Shown: positions 1 to 6,548 of the stretch, piece by piece | Numbering within the stretch: the first letter of the stretch is position 1 | How the letters are laid out: each line of letters opens with the position of its first letter | Assembly: GCA_009920225.1 (NCBI GenBank) | Contig: RGAJ01000075.1 | Coordinates: 1-7,530 of the forward strand | Reading direction: 5' to 3' | Length of the DNA stretch: 7,530 nt | Origin: Paracoccaceae bacterium | Lineage (GTDB): Bacteria > Pseudomonadota > Alphaproteobacteria > Rhodobacterales > Rhodobacteraceae | Translations under genes and position numbers: made by a program | The notes under the pieces: model-generated | Database searches by the model: none | What the model saw: only the letters and a program-made list of their open reading frames with translations | What the model was told of the DNA's origin: nothing

Positions 1-67
1 CCCACGGTAGACTTTCACCTACGTCGGTTTTCAAGACCGGTGCATTCAACCACTCTGCCACTCCTCC
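1..67 (-). tRNA. tRNA-Ser (anticodon UGA), partial at window edge
   Basis: Read on the minus strand, the gene starts at base 67 with acceptor strand GGAGGAG. A D-arm with GTGGTTGAATGC follows, then an anticodon loop CTTGAAA (bases 35-29; anticodon TGA at 33-31). After it comes a long variable arm whose GTAG/CTAC ends pair. That long (class II) arm plus the TGA anticodon identifies a serine tRNA decoding UCA and related codons. The window ends at the start of the T-stem (GTGGG), so the T-arm, the 3' acceptor strand and the CCA end lie outside. One mismatch (C-A) sits at the base of the anticodon stem. A possible -10 (TATTAA, minus strand, bases 85-80) lies at a suitable distance for a short leader, but I see no convincing -35. 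Confidence 0.93.
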
Positions 68-238
68 GACACCCTCCCTTTAATAGAGAGAAATTGATTC
101 TAAAACCCCTAAATATCGGAAAGATTTCGCCGAATGTGATTGTTCTTTCTTTTCACAGGGCCGGTTACGGGTTAATGTCATTGAAAAATGTGCAAATTGA
201 CATGATTTGCACCAAAAAGAGCAGCGTAGGGGTGTAAC
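68..238. other. Divergent intergenic region between tRNA-Ser and the SPOR-lipoprotein operon
   Basis: This stretch of about 170 bases must hold the promoter of the minus-strand tRNA and probably that of the plus-strand operon. It is more AT-rich than the flanking genes. I could not assign a convincing -35/-10 pair for the operon; TTCACA at 152-157 with TAATGT at 173-178 is a weak candidate with short spacing. One GATTC (96-100) matches the GANTC target of the alphaproteobacterial CcrM methylase. A perfect inverted repeat lies at 190-212 and is listed separately. A 65-residue open frame across the region (40-237) overlaps the tRNA, resembles nothing, and is not called. Confidence 0.6.
190..212. 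repeat. Perfect inverted repeat (8-bp arms, 7-bp spacer) upstream of the operon
   Basis: The arms are GTGCAAAT (190-197) and ATTTGCAC (205-212), separated by TGACATG. The repeat ends 16 bases before the Shine-Dalgarno of the first gene. It could be an operator for a dimeric regulator or a hairpin in the 5' leader. There is no U-run after it, so it is not an intrinsic terminator. The regulator, if any, is unknown. Confidence 0.5.
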
Positions 239-1072
239 ATGGCAATGGGTAAACCTGCAATTTTTAGACAGGGTTTCATAATTTCATCAATCGCGGTTTT
301 GATGGGGGTGTCAGGCTGTGGACCCACTGGAATGGGCGGTGCGGGTTCGGGCACCCCTGTCGCGACATCGGTGGAAGTGGTCGAGCGTGATGTAGAAGCC
401 CCAGATGTGTTCGATGTGTCCGAAGCCGGGCTTTGGGATGGACGTCCATCTTTGGGCGGTATTTGGGTTGCGCATCCTGATGTCAAAGATCCAGAGCGCG
501 TGATTATTCGCAATAAAAACAACGGTAAATTCGTGATTGGCGCCTTGTTCAGGCGGGAGCGTGAAAATGCAGGGCCGCGATTACAGCTGTCATCAGATGC
601 TGCGGATGCTTTGGGCATCTTGGCAGGGCAGCCGACAAATGTCTCTGTCACCGCCTTGCGCCGTGAGACTGTCTCAGCCGCGCCCGAGGCGGACGCAGTT
701 GAAAAACCAACAGAGGTGAGCGAAGCGCCCCTTGACCCCGTTGTTGAAACGGCGGCTGCAGCGATCGAGGCGACGCCGATGGTTGCACCTGAAAAGCCTT
801 CAGCATCTGTCACCAAAGCGCCCGCATCGACGTCATCCTTGTCAAAGCCATATATACAAATCGGTATTTTCAGTGTTGAACAAAACGCAAAAAATACCGC
901 GCAATCGATGCGTCAGCGCGGGATTATTCCGTTGATCAAAGAAATGACGTTGAACGGTAAAACATTCTGGCGTGTCATTGTGGGGCCTGCGCAAAGCGCG
1001 TCAGACCTGAAATCGCTAAAAGACAAAGTACAAAAGGCAGGGTTTAGCGATGCTTATGCAGTTTCGGGCTAA
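239..1072 (+). CDS. SPOR-domain lipoprotein with RlpA-like middle region
   Basis: Predicted 277-residue lipoprotein. The N-terminus has a hydrophobic segment (about residues 12-26) ending in lipobox VSGC, with the lipidated Cys at 27. Gly at +2 favours outer-membrane sorting. Residues about 64-140 resemble the double-psi beta-barrel of RlpA: an AH pair (78-79), an RVIIRNKNNGK strand-turn at 87-97 like RlpA's VTNLxNGR, and LSSDAADALGI at 117-127 like RlpA's IDLSxAAAxxLG. RlpA's DRGP acidic segment is not recognisable. A linker rich in Ala, Pro, Glu and Ser (143-202) leads to a C-terminal SPOR domain (about 203-277), a fold that binds denuded peptidoglycan at septa. The ATG at 239 has AGGGG at 228-232, 6 bases upstream; an in-frame ATG at 245 is possible. 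The gene overlaps the downstream carboxypeptidase gene by 23 bases, consistent with a peptidoglycan role. SPOR and lipoprotein calls are firm; the RlpA relation is inferred by eye. Confidence 0.88.
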   Translation: MAMGKPAIFRQGFIISSIAVLMGVSGCGPTGMGGAGSGTPVATSVEVVERDVEAPDVFDVSEAGLWDGRPSLGGIWVAHPDVKDPERVIIRNKNNGKFVIGALFRRERENAGPRLQLSSDAADALGILAGQPTNVSVTALRRETVSAAPEADAVEKPTEVSEAPLDPVVETAAAAIEATPMVAPEKPSASVTKAPASTSSLSKPYIQIGIFSVEQNAKNTAQSMRQRGIIPLIKEMTLNGKTFWRVIVGPAQSASDLKSLKDKVQKAGFSDAYAVSG

Positions 1073-2237
1073 TCTTCGGCACCTTGGTTTTGGGGTCCTT
1101 TGGGCGGCCGCCTGTCTGATCGGGGCTCCGTCGCAGGCGTTTGAAACGCGGGCGCGTGCGGCCGTGATCTATGATCAATCGACCTCGACGGTTTTGATGG
1201 AAAAGGATGCTGATCGGCTTTTGCCACCTGCATCCATGTCCAAGCTGATGACATTATATATGGCCTTTGATTTCATCAAATCGGGTCAGTTGCGATTGGA
1301 TGAAAAGCTACCTGTGTCTGAACATGCGGCGGCTTATGGCGGCTCGACCATGTTTTTGGATACGACGGATCGCGTCAGCGTCGAAGATCTGTTGATGGGC
1401 ATCATTGTGTTGTCTGGAAATGATGCCTGTGCCGTGATCGCCGAAGCGCTGTCGCCTGATGGAACAGAAGCAGGATTTGCCAAGTTGATGACACAGCGCG
1501 CGCGCCAAATTGGGTTGACGAAATCAACATTCGTTAATTCAAATGGGTGGCCGGCTGCGGGGCATCTTATGACGATGCGCGATCTTGCAACGCTTGCGGA
1601 TCGATTGATCACGGATTTCCCAGAGTTTTATCCGATGTTTAGCGCGCGTGAATTCAAATTTGATGGGCGTGCGCCTGCGAACACGCGCAACCGCAATCCT
1701 TTGCTTGGGTTGGATATCGGGGCTGACGGGTTAAAGACCGGTCATACGCAAGAGGCTGGATATGGCTTGGTCGGGTCCGCGCTGCAAGACGGTCGCCGCG
1801 TCATATTTGTTTTGTCTGGATTGGACACCATGCAGCAACGCGCCGATGAGTCAGAGGCCGTTGTAAATTGGGCCTTTCGCCAATTTGCCGTGAAAACCTA
1901 TGGATCGGCGGGGGATGTCATCGCGCAAGCGCCGGTTTGGAATGGCGCGTCCAAGACTGTTGGTCTGCGACTGACCCAAGATGCAAGCGCATTGGTTCCG
2001 ATTTTGTCCGAGAATGGTGTGACCTTTTCTGTTGAATACGATGGTCCCCTTGCAGCGCCGCTTGAGCAAGGTCGCGAAGTTGCGCAATTGATTATCACCG
2101 TGGATGGTTTGGCGCCGCGCTCAATCCCATTGGTTGCGGATCAAACTGTGGAAATGGGGGGCGTGATCACGCGGCTTACGACTGCGGCGAAATCGCTGAT
2201 CCAAACACTTGGTACTGGGCCAGAGGGCGCGTTTTGA
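1050..2237 (+). CDS. D-alanyl-D-alanine carboxypeptidase (PBP5/6 type, peptidase S11)
   Basis: Encodes a 395-residue penicillin-binding protein that trims the terminal D-Ala from peptidoglycan pentapeptides in the periplasm. A signal peptide covers residues 1-30 with likely cleavage after SQA. All three active-site motifs are present in order: SMSK (62-65, nucleophile Ser62, Lys65), SGN (122-124) and KTG (229-231). NRNPLL at 214-219 fits the family. A PBP5 C-terminal beta-rich domain follows (about 280-372). The end (about 371-390) looks like an amphipathic helix of the kind that anchors PBP5 to the inner membrane. The ATG at 1050 has AGGG 7 bases upstream, inside the end of the SPOR gene; ATG at 1056 is less well placed. 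The stop overlaps the tmk start by 4 bases. DacA, DacC and DacF cannot be separated from sequence alone, so no symbol is given. Confidence 0.96.
   Translation: MLMQFRANLRHLGFGVLWAAACLIGAPSQAFETRARAAVIYDQSTSTVLMEKDADRLLPPASMSKLMTLYMAFDFIKSGQLRLDEKLPVSEHAAAYGGSTMFLDTTDRVSVEDLLMGIIVLSGNDACAVIAEALSPDGTEAGFAKLMTQRARQIGLTKSTFVNSNGWPAAGHLMTMRDLATLADRLITDFPEFYPMFSAREFKFDGRAPANTRNRNPLLGLDIGADGLKTGHTQEAGYGLVGSALQDGRRVIFVLSGLDTMQQRADESEAVVNWAFRQFAVKTYGSAGDVIAQAPVWNGASKTVGLRLTQDASALVPILSENGVTFSVEYDGPLAAPLEQGREVAQLIITVDGLAPRSIPLVADQTVEMGGVITRLTTAAKSLIQTLGTGPEGAF
2222..2227 (+). promoter_or_regulatory. Shine-Dalgarno supporting a TTG start for tmk
   Basis: AGAGGG lies inside the last codons of the carboxypeptidase gene, 6 bases before the TTG at 2234. 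It supports that start, because no in-frame ATG or GTG lies close enough to give an N-terminus of normal length. Confidence 0.5.
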
Positions 2238-2857
2238 TCAAAGGCCTGTTTCTCAGTTTCGAAGGTATTGACGGGTCTGGAAAATCAACCCAAGCCCGCC
2301 TGTTGGCGGATCATCTGCGCGCGCAAGGGCGTGATGTCGTCTTGACCCGTGAACCGGGTGGTTCGGCCGGCGCAGAAGAAATCCGTGCTCTTGTGTTGCA
2401 AGGGGATCCAGATCGGTGGTCCGCAGAAACTGAAATTCTGTTATTCACCGCGGCGCGGCGCGATCACATGGAACGCACGATTTTACCGGCATTGGCCGAT
2501 GGCAAAATCGTGATTTGCGATCGCTTTGCGGATTCAACGCGCATGTACCAAGGGCTCAGCCGTGGCGATTTACGTGCTGTTGTGGATCAGCTTCACACAC
2601 TCATGATCCCACGGGATCCAGATCGCACAATTTTGATCGATATGGATCCGACCGTCGGTTTGGCCCGTGCCAAATCGCGCAACAGTGTCGAAGAGCGGTT
2701 CGAAGACTTTGGGATATCGCTTCAACAACAGATGCGCGACGGGTTCTTGGCACTGTCGCGCGAATTTGACACGCGCTTTTGCGTGATCAATGGGATGCAA
2801 GGCATCGATGCAGTGCAAAGCGATGTTATTGCAGCGATCACACCGTTATTGCCATGA
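2234..2857 (+). CDS. tmk: Thymidylate kinase (dTMP kinase)
   Basis: A 207-residue cytosolic enzyme, the usual family length, that phosphorylates dTMP to dTDP with ATP for dTTP synthesis. Visible motifs are the P-loop GIDGSGKST (11-19), TREPGG (38-43) for dTMP/phosphate contacts, DRF (96-98; usually DRY or DRF) followed by YQG (105-107), and a lid-like segment R145 to E157 ending ERFE. The start is TTG at 2234: Met-Ile-Lys-Gly-Leu-Phe leads straight into the P-loop, and there is no ATG between it and the motif. TTG overlaps the upstream TGA stop (TTGA), so translation is probably coupled to the carboxypeptidase gene. The 3' end overlaps holB as ATGA. The neighbouring holB, as in many bacteria, puts nucleotide supply next to replication. 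Confidence 0.97.
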   Translation: MIKGLFLSFEGIDGSGKSTQARLLADHLRAQGRDVVLTREPGGSAGAEEIRALVLQGDPDRWSAETEILLFTAARRDHMERTILPALADGKIVICDRFADSTRMYQGLSRGDLRAVVDQLHTLMIPRDPDRTILIDMDPTVGLARAKSRNSVEERFEDFGISLQQQMRDGFLALSREFDTRFCVINGMQGIDAVQSDVIAAITPLLP

Positions 2858-3981
2858 TGGATGATGTTCCCGTTTCTGACCAAATCGATGGTGCACCCCA
2901 TCCGCGTGAAACGGTTCGGCTGTGGGGGCAGGCCGATGCAGAACAAGAATTTCTGGATGCGTTTAATTCGAAACGCTTTCATCACGGGTGGCTGATCACT
3001 GGCCCCAAAGGGATTGGCAAGGCGACGCTTGCGTGGCGGTTGGCCAAGTTTCTGTTGTCGCAGCCCGTTGAAGAGGGTGGTGGACTGTTTGGTGACCCAA
3101 TCGCGCCATCCACTTTGGATAGCGATCCTGAAAATCCGATTGTTCGGCGCATCATGGCAGGATCCGAAGGCGGGTTGTGCGTTATTCGTCGCGAATATGA
3201 TGACAAGCGCAAGCGGTTCAAGTCGGTCATCGCAGTTGAAGACGTGCGCAAGTTGAAACATTTTTTCGCGCTCAGCGCGACCGATGGCGGGCGACGCGTC
3301 GTTATTGTTGATGCCGCAGACGATATGAACGTGAACGCCGCCAATGCTTTGTTGAAAGTGTTAGAAGAACCGCCTGCGCGGACCACTCTTTTCTTGATCA
3401 GCCACCAGCCGTCGCGATTGTTGCCGACCATTCGGTCGCGCTGCCGAACGCTGCGCTTGAACCTATTGGACCGCGCCGATGTGGCGGGGGCGATGGAGCA
3501 GGCGGGGTTTGGGCAGCACGGCGATGACGATCCGGCCGCCTTGGCCGCTCTATCCGCAGGATCAGTTGGCGAGGCCATTCGATTGTCGCAGCTCGGCGGG
3601 GTGAAAATGTATCGCGCTCTGTTGTCCTTGATCGCCGAAGCCCCCCGCATTCATCGCCAAAATGCAATATCCTTTGCCGAAAGCTTTGCGGGCAAAGGGG
3701 CGTCCGAGGAATTTGACGTCATGATTTTGATGCTCGACCTGCTTTTGACGCGCCTTGCCAAAACTGGGGCAACGGGTGTGCCGCCCGCGATGCCCGTCAC
3801 CTCAACCGAGGCTGATGTATTTCGAGGCCTGTGTGCAACGCCCATGCAAGCGTTGCGATGGGCCGAGGCGCATCAGGACATCTTGTCCCGTTTGCGTCAT
3901 GGGCGTGCAGTCAACCTTGACCCTGTGACGTTGATCCTAGATACGGTATTCAAGATCGAACACTGCGCGCAGCGCGCGTGA
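2854..3981 (+). CDS. holB: DNA polymerase III subunit delta' (clamp loader)
   Basis: A 375-residue AAA+ protein, the delta' subunit of the clamp loader that places the beta sliding clamp on primed DNA. The AAA+ domain shows GPKGIGKAT (50-58), a Walker A-like loop in which Ala replaces the Ser/Thr after Lys56, so ATP binding is doubtful, as is accepted for delta' proteins. NALLKVLEEPP (164-174) and the sensor-region SRC (195-197) are classic delta'/gamma family signatures. The four-Cys zinc module of E. coli delta'/gamma is not present: between residues 70 and 130 there is only Cys109. The start at 2854 is chosen because ATGA overlaps the tmk stop and the next codon is also ATG. The open frame extends upstream to 2779 only by running inside tmk. 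I see no Shine-Dalgarno, so re-initiation after tmk is likely. A 21-base gap leads to tatD. Confidence 0.95.
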   Translation: MMDDVPVSDQIDGAPHPRETVRLWGQADAEQEFLDAFNSKRFHHGWLITGPKGIGKATLAWRLAKFLLSQPVEEGGGLFGDPIAPSTLDSDPENPIVRRIMAGSEGGLCVIRREYDDKRKRFKSVIAVEDVRKLKHFFALSATDGGRRVVIVDAADDMNVNAANALLKVLEEPPARTTLFLISHQPSRLLPTIRSRCRTLRLNLLDRADVAGAMEQAGFGQHGDDDPAALAALSAGSVGEAIRLSQLGGVKMYRALLSLIAEAPRIHRQNAISFAESFAGKGASEEFDVMILMLDLLLTRLAKTGATGVPPAMPVTSTEADVFRGLCATPMQALRWAEAHQDILSRLRHGRAVNLDPVTLILDTVFKIEHCAQRA

Positions 3982-4002
3982 TCACCGACCAAGGATAGAG
4001 CT

Positions 4003-4788
4003 ATGACCGTAATTACAGATAGCCACTGCCATCTGGACTTTCCTGATTTTGACGAAGAACGCGACGCGGTTGTTGAGCGCGCCGTTGCCGCAGGGGTGCA
4101 CCGTATGGTCACCATCTGCACGCGGTTGCGAAATGAGCCCGCAGTCCGCAAAATCGCGGAAACCTATGCACCCGTCTTTTATGCTGCAGGCGTCCACCCG
4201 ATGAGCGTGGCGTCCGAACCCATGACATCAGTGGATGAATTGGTCAAACTGTCCCAACATCCGAAATTTGTGGGGATTGGCGAAACGGGGTTGGATTATC
4301 ACTACACCGCGGAGAGCGCCGCGGTGCAAAAACAATCCCTTGTTACGCATATCCACGCGGCTCAGGAAACAGGGTTGCCGTTGATCATCCATGCGCGCGA
4401 TGCGGATGCGGACATGGCTGATATTCTAAGCGCTGAGCACAGGAACAAAGAATTTGGCTGTGTGATGCATTGTTTTTCATCATCGGCCGAGTTGGCCAAG
4501 GCCACATTGGATTTGGGTTTCTATTTGTCGATGTCTGGGATCACGGCATTTCCCAAAAGCAGTGATTTGCGTGACATTTTCGCGATGGCCCCGATTGACC
4601 GCATTTTGGTTGAAACCGATAGCCCCTATTTGGCGCCGCCCCCCCACAGGGGAAAACGCAATGAACCTGCCTATTCAATGTTCACCGCACAAAAAGGTGC
4701 CGAGGTATTTGGTCTGGACATTGACGCGTTTGCGATCCAACTTGAACAAAACTTTGATCGGCTGTTTTCCAAAGCGGTCTTATCCTAA
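4003..4788 (+). CDS. TatD family metal-dependent hydrolase (probable DNase)
   Basis: A 261-residue TIM-barrel amidohydrolase-type enzyme of the TatD/YcfH family, cytosolic, with reported 3'-5' exonuclease activity in characterised members. Metal ligands are visible in order: H8 and H10 in SHCHLD, E94 in GIGETGLDYHY, H130 in IIHARDAD, H156 in MHCFS, and D206 in ETDSPYLAPPPHRG. GVHP (63-66) is also typical. Length is normal for the family. The ATG at 4003 has AAGGA (3991-3995) 7 bases upstream. It is the gene after holB and 8 bases before the MBL hydrolase. In E. coli ycfH also lies next to holB, so YcfH-type orthology is plausible, but the true substrate in this organism cannot be read from the sequence. 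Confidence 0.95.
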   Translation: MTVITDSHCHLDFPDFDEERDAVVERAVAAGVHRMVTICTRLRNEPAVRKIAETYAPVFYAAGVHPMSVASEPMTSVDELVKLSQHPKFVGIGETGLDYHYTAESAAVQKQSLVTHIHAAQETGLPLIIHARDADADMADILSAEHRNKEFGCVMHCFSSSAELAKATLDLGFYLSMSGITAFPKSSDLRDIFAMAPIDRILVETDSPYLAPPPHRGKRNEPAYSMFTAQKGAEVFGLDIDAFAIQLEQNFDRLFSKAVLS

Positions 4789-4796
4789 GGAACATC

Positions 4797-5597
4797 ATGT
4801 CTGCCACGTTGCGATTTACCATATTGGGCTGCGGATCCTCGGGTGGGGTTCCCAGATTGGGCGGGCATTGGGGGGATTGCGATCCGAATAACCCCAAAAA
4901 CAATCGCACCAGATGTTCGTTGTTAATTGAACGGTTCTCTGATGCGGGGACAACCCGCGTTTTGATCGATACCAGCCCCGACATGCGCCAACAGCTTTTG
5001 CGCGCGGGCATCGGTGAATTGGATGCTGTCGTCTATACCCATGCGCATGCGGATCATGTCCACGGATTGGATGATCTTCGCATGATCGTCTTTAACATGC
5101 GCCAACGCTTGCCTGTCTATGCAGACCAAGACACGTGCAACGCGTTGATGGATCGGTTTGGCTATGCCTTTGTCCAACCCAAAGGGTCGTCCTATCCGCC
5201 GATTTTGGATTTAAACCTGATCACCTCCGCGTTTTCGATTGATGGGGCAGGGGGCGCAATCGACCTGACGCCGTTTTCCGTGGAACATGGCACGATTGAC
5301 GCGCTTGGATTTCGGTGCGGTGATTTGGTATATTTGCCTGACGTATCCGCCATGAACGACGCGGCGTGGCAGATCGTGCAAGGGGCAGAGTGTTGGGTCG
5401 TTGACGCCTTGCGCCGGACCCCACATCCAACGCATTCGCATTTGGATCAAACGTTAGAGTGGATCAACCGCGCCGGTGTCGCGCGCGGTGTTTTGACCAA
5501 CATGCATGTTGATCTGGACTATGCCACAGTTCTGGCCGAAACCGACGATCACATCTATCCCGCCTATGATGGGATGCAGCTGTCGTATTCGGTTTGA
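4797..5597 (+). CDS. MBL-fold metallo-hydrolase, PhnP-like
   Basis: A 266-residue cytosolic metallo-beta-lactamase-fold hydrolase. The N-terminus FTILGCGSSGGVPR (7-20) is the typical opening of the PhnP/RNase Z-like branch. The binuclear metal site is visible as THAHADH (81-87), then H164 in SVEHG, D182 in YLPDVS, and H237 in TNMHVD. Cys28 and Cys40 lie in the GDCDPNNP...RTRCS loop, where PhnP relatives carry extra metal-binding Cys residues, though here fewer. Characterised PhnP acts on cyclic ribose phosphates, but no phn genes are nearby, so the substrate is unknown. The Shine-Dalgarno TAAGGA (4786-4791) contains the tatD stop codon TAA, placing translation tightly after tatD. The permease start follows after 12 bases. 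Confidence 0.93.
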   Translation: MSATLRFTILGCGSSGGVPRLGGHWGDCDPNNPKNNRTRCSLLIERFSDAGTTRVLIDTSPDMRQQLLRAGIGELDAVVYTHAHADHVHGLDDLRMIVFNMRQRLPVYADQDTCNALMDRFGYAFVQPKGSSYPPILDLNLITSAFSIDGAGGAIDLTPFSVEHGTIDALGFRCGDLVYLPDVSAMNDAAWQIVQGAECWVVDALRRTPHPTHSHLDQTLEWINRAGVARGVLTNMHVDLDYATVLAETDDHIYPAYDGMQLSYSV

Positions 5598-5601
5598 TAC
5601 A

Positions 5602-5609
5602 GGGGGTGA
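5602..5609 (+). promoter_or_regulatory. Shine-Dalgarno upstream of tandem ATG codons of the AEC permease
   Basis: GGGGGTGA resembles the GGAGGTGA complement of the 16S 3' end. From the G-run, spacing is 3 bases to ATG 5610 and 6 bases to ATG 5613, so the second ATG may be the main start. Confidence 0.45.
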
Positions 5610-6542
5610 ATGATGCAAGCGCTCCTTGATGTCATTCTGCCTGTCTTTTTGGTGATCGGTTTTGGATATCTCGCTGTTTGGCGGGGATGGTTTTCGACTG
5701 CGGGCGTTGATGGGTTGATGAAATTTACCCAAAATATCGCGATCCCGTGCCTATTGTTCAAAGCACTCTCGACGCTCGATCTGCAGCAATCCTTTGATTG
5801 GCGATTGTTGACCAGCTTTTATACAGGCGCTTTTTGTTGTTTCTTGCTTGGCATGTTTGGTGCGCGTTTTGGGTTCAAACGTGATTGGCAAGACAGCGTA
5901 GCAATCGGGTTTTGTTGTTTGTTTTCCAATTCCGTGATGTTGGGATTGGCAATTACTGAACGTGCCTATGGTGCCGCAGCCCTGGCATCAAATTTTGCCA
6001 TCGTCGCGCTTCATGCCCCATTTTGTTATGGGGTGGGCATCACCGCTATGGAAATTGCCCGCAATCCGGGCCCGCTGTCGTGGAGTTTGGTGAAAACGAT
6101 TCTGAAGGCGATGTTTAACAACGCGCTTTTGATTGCTATTCTCTTGGGGCTTGTCGTGAATATCTCTGGGATGACATTGCCCACCGTGGCCAGTGATGCT
6201 TTGGCGATGATGGCGCGGGTGGCTTTGCCAACGGCCCTCTTCGCGATGGGCGGGGTCTTGTATCAATACCGCCCCGAAGGTGACATGCGCCCGATTATCA
6301 TGGTGGTGGCAGTGACGTTGATTGTGCACCCAAGCCTTGTTTGGATGATTGGGTCGTCTTTGGATCTGTCGGCGGCACCCTTCCGTTCGGCCGTTTTGAC
6401 CAGTGCGATGGCCCCGGGAATCAATACCTATGTCTTTGCCAATATGTACAACCGTGCCAAACGCGTCGCGGCAAGCGGGGTATTGTTCAGCACGGCGACC
6501 TCGATCCTGACCGTGTGGGGATGGTTGCACATCATCCCCTAA
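5610..6542 (+). CDS. AEC (auxin efflux carrier) family permease
   Basis: A 310-residue inner-membrane protein with roughly ten hydrophobic segments spread over the whole length, e.g. about residues 5-23, 66-85, 98-115, 165-190 and 225-250. Family-typical patterns include an N-terminal LPVFLVIGFGY (10-20), a conserved NIAIPCLLF stretch (42-50), SNSVMLGLAI (106-115), and a C-terminal MAPGINTYVFANMY. Bacterial AEC members move small organic acids such as malate or malonate; the substrate here is not predictable. The start is ATG 5610 or ATG 5613, and the longer form is given. It begins 12 bases after the MBL gene, so it is probably the last gene of the run. It faces a convergent gene with a 6-base gap. 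Its function is unrelated to the upstream genes in any obvious way. Confidence 0.92.
   Translation: MMQALLDVILPVFLVIGFGYLAVWRGWFSTAGVDGLMKFTQNIAIPCLLFKALSTLDLQQSFDWRLLTSFYTGAFCCFLLGMFGARFGFKRDWQDSVAIGFCCLFSNSVMLGLAITERAYGAAALASNFAIVALHAPFCYGVGITAMEIARNPGPLSWSLVKTILKAMFNNALLIAILLGLVVNISGMTLPTVASDALAMMARVALPTALFAMGGVLYQYRPEGDMRPIIMVVAVTLIVHPSLVWMIGSSLDLSAAPFRSAVLTSAMAPGINTYVFANMYNRAKRVAASGVLFSTATSILTVWGWLHIIP
6517..6539. terminator. Hairpin at the convergent gene junction, possible bidirectional terminator or 3' stabiliser
   Basis: GGGGATG (6517-6523) pairs perfectly with CATCCCC (6533-6539). On the plus transcript a G-U and a U-A pair extend this to 9 bp around a TGCAC loop. It sits in the last codons of the permease gene, immediately before the stop codon (TAA, 6540-6542). 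There is no U-run after it on either strand, so a classic intrinsic terminator is not proven; Rho termination or mRNA 3'-end protection are alternatives. Confidence 0.35.
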
Positions 6543-6548
6543 GGGACA

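Noticed and set aside
1..67. tRNA-Ser as an integration site for a mobile element
   Set aside because: The 3' end where attachment sites usually lie is outside the window, and there is no integrase or direct repeat inside it.
197..202. TTGACA as a -35 element for the SPOR-lipoprotein operon
   Set aside because: At 16-18 bases spacing there is no -10-like hexamer (the bases read GAGCAGCG), and the start of transcription would fall on or after the Shine-Dalgarno. The hexamer lies mostly in the spacer of the inverted repeat.
178..816. 212-codon open frame on the minus strand
   Set aside because: It is antisense to the SPOR lipoprotein gene, has low-complexity Ala/Ser/Thr composition and no recognisable motif. 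It is a shadow of the real gene.
2402..2626. A 13-base repeat GGGATCCAGATCG occurring twice in tmk
   Set aside because: Both copies encode the Asp-Pro-Asp-Arg tetrapeptide with the same preferred codons; there is no array or mobile-element structure around them.
2722..3650. Long minus-strand open frames opposite tmk and holB
   Set aside because: They run antisense to genes with firm motifs and show no family pattern or ribosome site; they arise from the codon bias of the real genes.
3965..3985. GC-rich self-complementary bases and a GTGATCAC palindrome at the end of holB
   Set aside because: The stem is only 4 bp and has no U-run, and tatD follows in 21 bases with its own ribosome site. It is unlikely to be a terminator and more likely chance in a GCG-rich codon run.
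5988..6530. 180-codon minus-strand open frame opposite the permease
   Set aside because: Its composition is rich in His, Arg and Gln, as expected for the reverse of hydrophobic codons, and it has no domain resemblance.
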